This document shows, piece by piece, positions 26,344 through 37,840 of a DNA stretch of 64,000 nucleotides. The stretch spans positions 1,828,277 to 1,892,276 of the forward strand of contig NW_023998423.1 of assembly GCF_014805625.2 (NCBI RefSeq), written 5' to 3'. Origin of the DNA: Glossina fuscipes. Lineage: Eukaryota > Arthropoda > Insecta > Diptera > Glossinidae. How positions within the stretch are numbered: position 1 is the stretch's first letter; every line of letters begins with the position of its first letter. The notes under the pieces are model-generated. The model was not told where the DNA came from, ran no database searches, and was given only the letters and a program-made list of their open reading frames with translations. The position numbers and the translations under genes were made by a program.

Positions 26344-28715
26344 TTAAGTTTTAATAAAAAGCTCTTTACATTCGCCCCTTTCAAGGTTTTGCTCGAGAAC
26401 TTGATCTAATGAGACCATACGTCCCGTACGGAAATATTCTTCAATTTCCAACAAAGTGCGACCTCTTGTCTCTGGTATGAGAAAATATATGTAAGCCACA
26501 CCCACTAAAGATATACAACCATAAAAGGCAAACACATAAGCGGTGCCCATAACAATCACCATAGATGGGTAGAGTTTGACAACCGCGAAAGAGGCGAGTA
26601 AACCTAAACTCACTGCTAACCCCGATGCAGTGCCACGAAAACGTTGCGGAAACACTTCCGAAATCATAAAAAATGGTAAAGTCAACAAGCCCATGGTCGA
26701 AAAGATGATATGCATAACGATACATACGGCAGGCAGTACCGAGACTCTAGCAAAAGCCTTGGGATACCAACCAGATAAAGCCAATAATAGCATACATACA
26801 GTCATCCCGGAAGCAGAAAACATGCCAGCAGGTCTTCGACCCCAACGCTCGAATAAAGAGCTCATAAATAAGGTGGTAATTATACGAGCTACGCCCACCA
26901 TTACAGCACAAAGAAAGGGATCTGTGGACACTCCTGCTGCGGTAGCAATTTGTACAGCAAACACAACAACAACCACTATACCGGAACATTGCTGAACGCC
27001 GAAGAATCCAATCATGATTAACAAAGGCTTGTAAACTTCAGGAGCACATACGACCTGCAGTAACGACTCTGTTTGAGCCGTGTTCCGGCTTATTTCGGAA
27101 CTACGTTTGATCTGATTGAATTCATTTTCGAACTCCTCACAGTATGCGATATCTGAAGGAATTAAAGTAAAAAATGAGAATTATTCTCTTAGTTTACACG
27201 CAGGAGTTTACCATTCATGTTAAGACCGCGGAAATATTTTAGGGATCTTCGAGCTTTTTCCAAGTGCCCTTTCTGCATTAGCCAACTAGGTGTCTCCGGC
27301 ATAGGTAAGACACATAACGTGGAAATAATTTGAAAAACAGTCGATATTATAGCGATCAGCTGCCAATTGTTCTGGAAAGGAAACGGGTATTTAACGCAAA
27401 GTTTCTCAATGTATGGCTTCGACACTATTCACTTACCCTGATAAAGTAACCCAATATATACATGAATAATATACCGGCTGCTATGCCTATCGAAGTACCC
27501 AATATCAGACGTCCTCGTATTCGCGGCAAACCTATTTCTGCCGAATAGACCCCCACTGGCGAGAGACAGAGACCAATCATAACACCTAAGGAATTCGAAT
27601 GAATCTTTTAAGAATTTGTGTGTTTCGATAGGCAAGAAAACCCTGCTTAAATATTTATAAGGAAGTAGAAAGATCCTTAAGACAAAAACAAGTAAGAACA
27701 TTAGGGTCGAGTAGCTCCGACCATTAATTACCTTCCCCCCCTCTACACCGCTTCCCCTAGCACCACTTTGTTTTGGTAACAGTGCACCAAAAATTACACA
27801 TTATTTTCGCGCAAGGACCTACTTTTCTAGAAAGCCCCATCTTAATACACCTTTGCCACAAGTGTCATAAGGTGCAAAAAATTCACTATAATCGTTTCTC
27901 CCCTCCAAGAATGAGAAAGACTGTCGCAACATATAAACTAGCAATGTCTTCACATATTTCTCGTGTACTTTTAAGTTAATTGCTTCAATACGCAACAATC
28001 GAAAACAATTTTTGCACAGTTGAAAGATGATTTCAAATAAAATTTCAACAGCAACAATTGCTGCAACGAAAGGGAGTTGTTTTAAAAGAAAACATGTACA
28101 AACAATTTTCTGAGTAAAAGCTCAAGAGTAATGTTTTTTAGCAAAGAAAAGATATATGTCTCTTGACTTACCCGATAGAAAACGAGCCAATAACATTTGT
28201 ATTAATATTGTTGTACGGTCACTGTACATGGTACAAGAAGCTAGTAGAGCCCAACCTAGAACTCCTGTTATATGGGTGCCTAAGATGGTATTCTTACGCC
28301 CGACACGATCCAATAAATAACCAACTAAAAGGCCACCTAAGGGACAAGCCATAGTGTTGATAGAAGCTGAAGGAGATAAGAAGTAAGAACTTTTTATTTC
28401 TCTGTCTCCAATTCTTTTAGAGAATAGCGCTTCAGACATACAAAACCAACTGGCTTCTTCTATCGTGAGATGAAAACTTTCATTAGCATTAGTTAATTGA
28501 TCCAAGGTTACCGACGGCAATGCAACTGCCATGCCCGCACCCAAGACACCAACATTGCCTAAGAAAACCATGAATTCCTGACGCCATACAGCCTTACTAC
28601 GCTCTCCCAAGGGTTTTGTCCTTCGCGGCTTATTGAGGCCCTGGCACAATATCGGTGTAACTTGTTCATCATTTTTTAAAGTTGTCTTATCATCACTAAA
28701 AGGCGCACTAGACAT
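26344..28715 (-). CDS. Facilitated trehalose transporter (Tret1-like), gene A, 5 coding exons
   Basis: A major facilitator (sugar porter/SLC2) protein predicted to carry trehalose or another sugar across the plasma membrane. Coding exons: 28715-28442, 28366-28172, 27585-27437, 27371-27212 and 27152-26344 (stop TTA/TAA at 26344-26346), summing to 1587 nt, 528 aa, the usual family length. All four introns have GT-AG ends and the phases join. Motifs seen: DRVGRK (111-116, MFS motif A), RIRGR after the third exon start, PETPSW (231-236), QQCSG (313-317), ERWGRR (around 361-366), EVFPQRFRG and PETRGR (486-491), with about 12 hydrophobic segments. The ATG at 28715 is chosen because a splice acceptor lies 21 nt upstream, and an N-terminal block (KPLGE) aligns with gene B. 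Intron 1 (75 nt) is in frame and has no stop. Substrate is inferred from family only. Confidence 0.92.
27586..28171 (-). repeat. Intron 2 of gene A, enlarged by a dispersed repeat
   Basis: This intron is 586 nt, whereas the equivalent intron of gene B is 56 nt. Within it, at about 27660-27900 on the plus strand, lies the 5' part of the dispersed repeat family seen elsewhere in the window. It starts with a stem (GGTCG...CGACC at about 27694-27711) and continues with the 'cacattattttcgcgcaagga' type block that also occurs at about 34540. The insertion explains the size difference. Confidence 0.6.
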
Positions 28716-28738
28716 GCTGACAGCAAACAGTTGGAACT
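28716..28738 (-). other. 5' UTR segment and splice acceptor of transporter gene A
   Basis: Reading the minus strand, a pyrimidine run ending in TTTTCAG stands directly before 21 nt of leader and the ATG at 28715. The acceptor AG is at 28738-28737. It implies a non-coding first exon upstream (higher coordinates) that I cannot place. Gene B has the same arrangement. Confidence 0.6.
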
Positions 28739-28909
28739 GAAAAAAAAGACTGTTTGCAATCAATCGGCCAGGCACGCACTCAAACAAAGTCTTTGTAATG
28801 CGGAGAGTTGTTAAGAAGCAATTTTATTAATCACGCTCACTTAGGTGCACGAATTTATTTATTTATTTTCAACTATGACGTAAGGAGATAGAAGGACATA
28901 TATTATATG

Positions 28910-28932
28910 TATATATATATATATATATATAT
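28910..28932. repeat. (TA)n microsatellite upstream of gene A
   Basis: TA dinucleotide run followed by poly-T, about 200 bp upstream of the gene A start codon and so probably in its 5' UTR intron or promoter region. Confidence 0.85.
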
Positions 28933-30874
28933 GTTTTTTTTTATTATTTTTGTTATTTTACAAATTTTACATAATTTTCAAGGATTTTTTGTTATCCTTC
29001 TTTAAAACCGTCTTAGTTGTGTTAAGTGTGACAATACGTTGAAGACTGCTTGCTTGATAAACATTCTTAAACAAATGGCTGTCTACTGTGTTCAACATTT
29101 CATTAAATGTTTGCATGTATTTTGAGATCCAATTCACATAAATTGCCAGCAAATTTAATTTCATTTGATTTCTGCACTTGCTTTCATCAACGGCGATCGT
29201 TGAGTTTCAATATTTATATGTGTGTCTTCACAAACTTTCATATACTGTTTATGTATGTAAGCATGGGTGCGCATGTGTTTATGTGCATCTGTATGAGCGA
29301 TCCAGAGTACAAACAAGCCAATAAACCACTTGTTTGTATTCTAATAATTTCAATAACATTTAATATTTCTGGTTTTATACGAGTTTATTATTTACCCGAA
29401 AGCAAAAACTAAATAAATAAAGAAATTATAAAAAATCAAAATAAATCATTTCCCTTGAAATTTGAGTTTCACGAGCAGATCGTCTAAAGCGTCGACACCT
29501 TAAACAATAAGAACAATATCCAAGTAATTATTTGCTCAACAACTACACTACCGTTTCCACCGTTCGCCTTTAATAGCGAACTAATACTAAACATGAACTT
29601 GACAATAATTTCTTTACAATATCTCTGTTACGACAATTTCTCTCGAAAATATCTATGTTTTTTCCTGTTTGTTTTTTTTTTCTTTTCTTTTCTTTTCATT
29701 TTCCTCCTCGGTCTATTATTTTCTCTTATAACGGTATATGGTTGACATGGGCAACCAAAAAAAAAAATAAAAAATTAAAATAAATAAATAAATGAAATAA
29801 AGTCTCTCCTCTCTTGTGATATTTACATCTGGGGAGACCGGGAGAAATACAAAACAATTTATTATATGCTTTTGCCATATTTCCTATTTATTTACTTTTT
29901 TAATTCTATACCAATACTAATAAAAAACATACAAAAAAAAAAAAAGAAACATATTTTATTGAAACACATACATACAAGCACGTACAAACATACGTAATAT
30001 GAAAAGTTCAATATTTGTATAAATAAACATAAACAAAACAAATGCAATTGTGGCGAGAGGCGGTAGCGCTTTTGGCGGTGAATGCTTGCTGAAAACGTTA
30101 ACAAATTTTCTAAACTCTGCTGATAATCGGTATATAAGAATCAAATCTATAGATAGTAACGCGCACGCGACTTAACGGAAATTTATAAAAAAAAAAAAAA
30201 AAAAAAAAACAAGAAGAACAAAAATGTTTCACTTGCCAATACGTTGGAAGTAACTTATTGCTATTATCACTAGTAGGTCTTCTAATTAAAACTGCGATAA
30301 AAATTATGGGAATAAATTCCACTGACTTAACGAACTGTTTTTATTAAGGTCAGCAGAATTTTTTGCAGGGGAGCGGAAAGGCAGCACGCATGTTAATTTC
30401 ATTCTTCTGAGATAATAAATTCTGTTCGCAAATAATATTATCTTTCAGTCGCGACGACGTCGTGCAATGCTCTCTAAAGAAGTTTATATCTACAGCATAC
30501 ACATCTGAGGACAAGGCCAGTGGTCCCAATTGACATGAATCTCTCGTTCTCATCTTTCAAATGATTCTTTTATTAATATCCATCATTGATTACAATTTGT
30601 AGCAAACTCAAGGTATGGCTTCTAATTATTGGATGAAGGGATAACATCTCTTTCGCAGCCAAAAGAAAAAAAAGCTAAAGTCATTTTGACACTTTTTTTA
30701 GAAATGAAAGGAAAGGCAACCGAATAATAATATTCGAGGAGATTATTAAGCAAATATTTAAATATTAAAATAAGCAAGCAAGAAAACTATATTCGGCCGC
30801 AATCGAATCTTTTATACCCTTCGTCACCCACTGTTATCCTAATAAACACGAAATAACTGAATTTTCATGCGCTA
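28933..30874. other. Spacer upstream of gene A
   Basis: Should contain the gene A promoter and non-coding first exon, but neither can be placed from sequence alone. Simple A and T runs only. Confidence 0.35.
30187..30209. repeat. Poly-A tract, 23 nt
   Basis: Uninterrupted A run between the two transporter genes. No attached element recognised. Confidence 0.9.
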
Positions 30875-31575
30875 TAATATGGGAGGGGCGCGGTTGATTT
30901 TTTCTATTTTCAGAGTTAGAGCACGAATTTATATGATGTGTTACACATTATGAGTAACAAGCAAAAAATACGGAAAGCAAAGGTGTACTCGTGTGGGCGT
31001 TGCACATCCGCCTTTTCATCGGTTTGCAGGGGATATGTTTGTTTCTACGAGCTGGGGAATGTTTACCGCAGATAATACACAACTTGGCAGACGGACTCGT
31101 GGACAGACAAACACACGGACACGCTTAGGTGCATTCCAAATTTGAAACTGATCGAGAATTCATTCACTTTATGGGGTTTTGAAGATAACTTCTGCACGTT
31201 ATTAAAAAAAGCGCAATTTTAATACACTATAATTCTGAATGGGCGTGGCGGACTTTGTCCATTTTTGTGCGCTTATCAGCTGTAGTTTACGAGTAATGAT
31301 AAAAAGAACTAATTTACTGTTTCTTTTGAAAGACAGAGTTGCACTCAGTTTAACTGATGTGTCCTTCCACTGATTCTGAACCAACTTGTGTGCAACAACC
31401 TTCGATGTTTCTGTCACTATTTTAAATCGATAGATTCGTTTTTGTTGCCACGAAAATGTTAACAAGGAAAAATACACCGATGGACACACAAACATGCTTA
31501 AATCGATCCAGAATTTGATGCTGATCGAGAAGATATGTGCTTTGTGGGATCTCTTCTTCTGCAAGTTCCAGACGT
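30875..31575 (+). repeat. Two tandem units (about 365 bp) of a dispersed repeat module
   Basis: Unit 1 begins CTATAATATGGGAGGGGCG at about 30873 and unit 2 CTATAATTCTGAATGGGCG at about 31228. Both continue with a GATTTTTTCTATTTT-like stretch and finish with a GACA-type run and a CTGATCGAGAA block (31148-31158 and 31521-31531) before CTTCTGCA. The GGGCGTGG module also appears in reverse at 2.6-2.8 kb. Confidence 0.6.
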
Positions 31576-34439
31576 TTTGACAAATTATTAAGAATTAGAT
31601 ATTTTGTCTATATAAAGATTTTCTCTTCATAGGCTCCTGCGTGGAGGTCCAAAACTCAAATGCTCCGAATTTAAAAAAATTACAGTTCTAAAGCTCTTTT
31701 GGTCATAAACCGCTAAAAATTGAACTTCTTTGCAATAAAAAGCCTTACTTTTCACGGAAGCCCTTATATCACGGCGGGTTCAAAAACTTTTTCAATACAA
31801 CAACTTTTTTCCAATATAAAAACATTTTCAAAATATGACGTTTTACGTGGACCGGTGGCAAAAATCGGCTGATTTGATCCACTCCTAACACCTTTGGCTT
31901 AAAACCCCTCTACGCCCTAAGTCTCGCCAACGTATCGCAACAATGGCGAAAATTGCCGTAAATACAAATAAAAAAGCACAGAGACACACCAACAAATAAT
32001 TTTAAATGGATTCAGTAATCTATCTGAAGTCTCTCTAAAATCCTTCTTAGCGTTATTTACCCTCTACCATAAACATCATGTTTAACGTATGACATCGTAT
32101 TAAACCAAATACGGAAATAAAACGATCTTTCCCAATAAAGGGCCTCTAAGAGAATATGTCCTCACACTTGTCTGCCTTTGGTGTACACATAGAAGAGAGT
32201 AAAGCGAAATACCAACCAAAAGTACGTATGCAAGTACATTTCAATCGCTTGAAGAGTTAGTGCGCAAATCACGCTCCGTTACAAGTTTCAAATAGATTCT
32301 GACATCTAGAACTATATAGGTGATTCCTAAACGACTGACTTCAGATTTTTTGATAGTGGAAAAATTTTTCAAGCAAACAAAAGCCCTTCCTGACCGTATG
32401 TGCAGAAATAAAACGTTGACGGTTGATATCTTAGAGATAGTACATGACATGATAACTCTAATTAATACGAAAGCATTTAATGACCGTTAAATTAGCGGCA
32501 GTGATAGAAGCCAACTTGTTTCATGTCGTGACGATTTTGAATTTCTCTCTAACCAGCAAACGGAAAGCTTTCTTGAAGCGTTTATGTATTTAGTTACACT
32601 CTAACAATATTAATGACGTAACGACAAATGTTTACTGTAATTTGATTATAACTTTCTGAAATGAATTATGGTCTGTTTTGCGGTTGTTTAAGTATTAATT
32701 GATTAGCACAACACTAGGCAGCAACAAATTACACAAATTGAGAGCCACTTATCATTATTATTTAATTAAATGTAAAATATTAATGAGAGTGAGTACGCAA
32801 GACATCAAGGCATAAATAAGGAAAATCATTATAGCCGGGCGAGGCTGGCCATTAAATACCTTGCACATTTCAATATAAATTTATATTCTTGAAGCTTCTT
32901 CCGAACCCAATCAAAGTAACGTTGCTTTCATACACTTTACTAGGGTAGTAAGTTGAGCTGGGAGTTGAAGCTATCAAAAATCGGATTTCCTGATTCTTTA
33001 GTCAAATGGTGTGCGTCGTGTTTATCTAATCAGAAAGTCGTTTGAGTTCGCTTAATTTTTGTTTTACTCATTAACGATCGTCCCGCTGTCATTCCGCAGG
33101 GTAATGTTACGGTGTATACAGACGACGTTGAGCTTTTTCACTCTATTCCAAATTTAATGAATGTAGAACTTTTTATTGCTGATTCGTTAGCATTGATAAA
33201 CTAATGTCACCGAACCTTTTCAAGTTCAAAAAATGTCATTCTCTAGATCATTGACCGTTGCGTACACCTACACGATCGATAGTCATAACGTTGGGGATGT
33301 GGTATCGTACACTGATCGCGGTATGTCATTCCACCCAAATGTGAACTTTAATCTCCTTGTTTAGTCAATCGGTATGTGACGCCTGTAAGGCCGAGTCCGA
33401 CTTGTCGGCCAGATAGAAAATAGTACTAGAAAATATGGCACATGTTAGGAATATCCTTTGTGTTTAACCTGATAAAGTGGAACTTTAGTTTCCCATTTTT
33501 GCTCGCTCAATTATATTTAAACACTCCACATGTTTCTTATACCTACGTACTTATTTAATATTGTAGGGCTAATTGCATACATTAACAATAGGATTAAGGT
33601 TGGGATAACATCTACGTCTGCGACATAATGTCTTATCACATTTTGGTTTTTCTTAACTTTTCCGCTTTATCTTTTGAATTTAAATGCATTGACCGCATTG
33701 AAAACCGGAAAAAACTTTTTGAACATAAATACTAGAATCCCCTATGGACAAAATATAGAAAATTTCATCCTTCCATAATTCATAACTTATGAGCAATGAG
33801 CAAAAACTCACAAATTTTTGCCTAGGGGAATAAGGATACTTTCAGTCTGTGCTTGACTGGATGCATGTTCTTCGACCGGTTTGGCCCATTTTTAATGAGA
33901 AATTGCGTGAAGGAACTTCCAATGTCTCTGGCAAATTTGATACGGAATTCGACGCTGATCAAAAATACATATTTAGTTCATATCGGCCTTAGTGGCTTCC
34001 TTTTGGTAGTTGCAAACATTACGACGAAACGAATATACTCCAATGCTTCGATGGCTTAAAAAAAATTCCATACAGGTTTCAATTTGCTTGTTTGTTTAAA
34101 ATAAAAGCAATTTTTATTCTGCTAGAAAATATGGATGACACTTAGCTGTAAATCTATGTAGTCAGACACAACATAATTTCTATTTCACTCGAGCGTCTTA
34201 TAAGAAACCCTACCATTACCGGCACCAATACGAAATGTACGTAGCAGAACATTATGAAAGTAAACAAAGCTCAGGTTTTAGGAAACTAACTTTTGATAAG
34301 ATTGTGCGAACATAGACTTACTGGACTTCACATTAACGGTTCGAAATTCTTGGCCCTACAGCATGCCGAGTGAAAATATACTAATGGGAGAAATAAAAAA
34401 CAGTTCAAATGGCATAAGCTGGGATTAAGGACTAGTTTT
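31576..34439. other. Spacer between transporter genes
   Basis: Apart from the RT fossil at 32975-33400, only module-like traces of the dispersed repeat (31.6-32.0 kb and 33.7-34.0 kb). No gene. Confidence 0.35.
32975..33400 (+). mobile_element. Non-LTR retrotransposon reverse transcriptase fossil
   Basis: Broken plus-strand frames read, in order, SLVKWCASCLSNQKVV, FVLLINDRPAVIPQGN, VYTDDVELFHSIPN and, further on, YTIDSHNVGD...RGMSFHPNVNFN. This is the order of the RT palm of jockey/CR1/I-type elements: the VLLINDLP block, the catalytic YADD box (here YTDD), then a GVVFDSKMSFHPH-like block. Stops and frame changes throughout, including a TAG after the last block. Flanks give no 5' or poly-A end, so only about 420 bp of the element is recognisable. 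Confidence 0.75.
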
Positions 34440-35400
34440 TAATATTTTATTTATTTAAACAATGTAATAACAAGGCCATTGAATGGTCTACCTCGCCCCT
34501 TACAATTATTCGCTCGTCCCGGCAATAAGCCACCGAAAAGTACACATTATTTTCATGTAAAGACGTATATTTCATGAAAGGCCGCATATCGGACGATGTC
34601 CAAAAGTATCATATGACGCAACCTTCATTTACTTCCCAAAAATTGTACTACTTCTTAATTGCCGCCATAGGAAACTTCCATACAAGGGTTTGCTTTTCAT
34701 GATAATCCTCATATGTGCTTCAAATTCCCGACTGTTACCTTTTTGGCTTAATTTGCTACCATGGATCAATTTTCTTCGTAAAATATTACAAATTGAACGT
34801 TTTTCTGAGCAGTTTTATATAGAGTGGGAGCCAAAATATAGACCGATGTGAGCCAAATTTGGTCCACTTGACTTTTATTTCGAATTACTATCAGGAACAA
34901 TTTTTCATCATAAAGCATTAATAATTAGATTTTTTGGCATGCAATGGTTTGCATTTCCTGAGAAGAGGTCCAAAAAATAGGCCTACGTAAGCCAAATTTG
35001 ATAAGGTTGACTTCGTTATCAATTTGCAATTATGCCGACTTTTTAAAATAGAGCACTGAGTGTTCGAGAAAGTGGATAGATCTAGACCGTTTTCAACAGT
35101 GTTCCTCATTGGATTCAAGCACACCAGTATACCAAATTTCATCAATATAGTTCTAATATTGCTACCCGTAGTTTGAACACGAATTTACATGGATAAACAT
35201 CTGACGGACAGACAGACAGACAGATAGACAGACGGACAAATCGGCTTAGATCGATTCAGAAAATGATTAAGAAAATTCTGAAGCGATCATTATAATAAAA
35301 GGTTACAATCCCACCTTTTGTTATACTCCTCTGCGTGTTGCACACGTTCGCAAAAAGTCAATATACTCTGTATCACAAGTGGTGTAGGGTATAATAGTAT
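34440..35400 (+). repeat. Dispersed GACA-rich repeat family, longest copy
   Basis: About 960 bp with features shared by the other copies: a 'cacattattttcatgtaaagac' type block, several 'ttttcatcataaa' and 'ccaaatttg' modules, a (GACA/GACGGAC)n core at about 35202-35236 followed by ATCGATTCAGAAAAT, and a terminal block with CACAAGTGGTGTAGGGTATA at 35374-35393. No coding frame. The family resembles non-coding repeats common in higher flies; I cannot give it a database name. Confidence 0.7.
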
Positions 35401-36374
35401 AATATAAATAGACGCCGCGTACAATAACTCATGTGCGATATCGAAAATTGGATAAAATATGTCAAATATATATATGCGTGAGCAAGTGTAATTAATAAAT
35501 ATACAAATAAAATAAACAAATTAAAACTAAGATAACAAATTTCTTCTCATTTGTTGATACGAGAATTTTATTGAAATTTGTCAAAGCATTTGGCGAACAT
35601 GAAATTCAGAATTCTTCAATGCTTCAATACTTCAAAATAAACGATGAAAAGAAAACAAATTATATTTGCTACATAAATACTCGCTGTTTGGTCTCTTTCC
35701 GTACATGCACACTTATTTGCATACCATAATTCGTGTTCACTTAAAAACACGGAATTGTGTACGCTTCTGCTTTGGAGACGTTGGAAAGAATGCGACGTCG
35801 TATTAAGAAACCGTTAACAGAAACCTTGCCGAGCAAGCGTGCAAATGGCTGCTAATTAACAGCGTTACTGCTGCTATTGATAACGATGCTTACAGGGTAC
35901 CCTAGAATATACTAATCTCAACAAAGCAAATCTTGGAATAAAGTGCCGGCACATATGTGTACATCGGTGTCTCTGCTATACAGATATTTATAAAATTCAC
36001 CCCTTGTTGCAGTATGAAGGCTCTTGTTTTTTTAATAGCCCTCGGACATCGGAATGAATTCAAGAAATGGACCCATCACATGCATATTTCGTACATGTAA
36101 TTGACGTTGCTAAAATAGTGCTCACTGATTCTTCTTCAGGAATATTTGTGGTTCAGTCCCAAACTGGGAAACATATAACGAATAGTCATAAAAATAGCGC
36201 AATGCCATACATTTTTAATCGTCTCCGTTCCTGTTCCTTGAGAACCACGTCAATACACCCAATTCCATTGAGCTCGTTCTAAAATTTGTGACTTGCAGAC
36301 TGAACACAAAAGTACACGCAAAAATATTAGACGCACGGAGGGACAACCAGTTGAAAGGATAATTCTTAACGACG

Positions 36375-37330
36375 ATTATAACAAAATAAGTAAGAATGCT
36401 GTAGTCGGACAAGGCCGGCCGTTACACAGAGTACACCACTTCGCTTGGTTGAAAATACGCCAAAAATCATATTTTATTTTTGCGTAAATGCATAATTTTT
36501 TTGAAAGCCCTTTTATTGGAGCACAACCAAACATCAACGTGATCTAAATTTGACAAACTTAATTTGCTTTTTAAAGATTTTATTACTTTCCAATTGCTCC
36601 CGTCATAGCAAACCACAGAATAGTATTTGTCGCCCCAGAGAGGCTTGCTTGAGATCCAATTCACATAAATTCAAACATATTCTCAGATGGTTGGCATTTT
36701 TATACAATATATATGCTCGTTCTTTAAAGGCAGCAAATTTTGTACGCTTGCTTGCTTGCACGAGAGCCCAGGGTGTGCGCCTATGTGATTCTCTATGATC
36801 GATTTGCTAAGGACAAATTTTCATCCTAAAATACTACAAATTAGACCCTCTTGGTTGAGACCCATTCAATTCCATAAAGGATTATCCCAAATTAGTTCAT
36901 TTTAACATGTGAAGGGGGCGTAGGAACTTTTATATGGCAAGATATTCAAAATCTTTCACACCAATTTGGAATTGCGAAATACTATTACTACGAAATTTTT
37001 GCTGCGAAAATCTAAAACTTACAATATATTTTCTTATAACGACTTATCGAGATAAGGAGAAGCTCGAAAGGTCGAAAAGGTCGATGCGATCTGAACCATT
37101 TGCAATAGGGGTTGTGCTTGCGCCAAAACAGGTCAGTGTACAAAAGTGCATCGAAATATATCGACAATTGTGACCTCTACATATACACAGGAGACGTAGA
37201 GATACACCAGAGGGACAGATGGATAGGCAAACCTACATCGATGCAGGAAATTTATTTATTTATGATTCAGAATCCGTTCCCGCAAGCTTAATATCCCCTA
37301 CACCACAAATGGTGTAGCATGCAAAAAGTG
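36375..37330 (+). repeat. Dispersed GACA-rich repeat, near-complete copy
   Basis: Starts with AAGTAAGAATGCTGTAGTCGG and a GTCGG/CCGGC stem, contains TCCAATTGCTCCCGTCATA (shared with the copy at 42.9-43.8 kb) and GAGGGACAGATGGATAGGC, and ends in CTACACCACAAATGGTGTAG. About 950 bp, same orientation as the 34.4-kb copy. Confidence 0.65.
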
Positions 37331-37625
37331 ACAATATACAATTTTAGAGAATAATGGACGTAAAAATTGTCCAATTCAATCCATGTTTTCTAAAGTTCTT
37401 TGCCCTGTTGACGACACTGGTGTATAAAATTTCATTATGGAAAACAAAAGTACGTGGACTTCAATTGGGCAGACAGACAAACACATATAGATAAAGCAAT
37501 TCAGAAAATAATTTTAAATTTACTTATATCATGTATTGGGCATCTATAGCAAGTCGTGCTTGGCGTTGCATCATACGCACAAAAGTTAATATATCCTTAC
37601 CACAAATGGCGTAGGAGACATAGTA
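37330..37625 (+). repeat. Dispersed GACA-rich repeat, 3' part only
   Basis: GGCAGACAGACAAACAC, then ATTCAGAAAAT, then CGCACAAAAGTTAATATATC and ACCACAAATGGCGTAGG. It is a second 3' end immediately behind the previous copy, so the two are arranged in tandem just downstream of gene B. Confidence 0.6.
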
Positions 37626-37787
37626 ATGCGCAAACACAACTTTATTTCCATTAGATTTATTATTCTTAGATAATCATATAATGAGCTTTTAATTCTACAC
37701 AATTTGAACTCTGTGAAATTTAAAGATAAATATTAATATTTAATTCGTAAAATTTATCACAGTCTAAGATAAAATAAATTCACTAAC

Positions 37788-37793
37788 TTTATT
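37788..37793 (-). terminator. Polyadenylation signal of transporter gene B
   Basis: AATAAA on the minus strand, about 48 nt past the stop codon of gene B, at a typical distance for a short fly 3' UTR. AATAAA is common by chance in such AT-rich DNA, so this is tentative. No equally clear signal was found just past gene A. Confidence 0.5.
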
Positions 37794-37840
37794 TCCCTAA
37801 CGACTATAATTTCTTGCGTAAATCATTCCATTAATTTCGT

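Noticed and set aside
26441..26995. Frames on both strands overlapping the last exon of gene A
   Set aside because: Shadows of the transporter coding sequence. The same applies to 38046-38639 and 38262-38453 in gene B.
31202..31564. 120-codon minus-strand frame
   Set aside because: It lies in the tandem dispersed-repeat units and has no protein signature.
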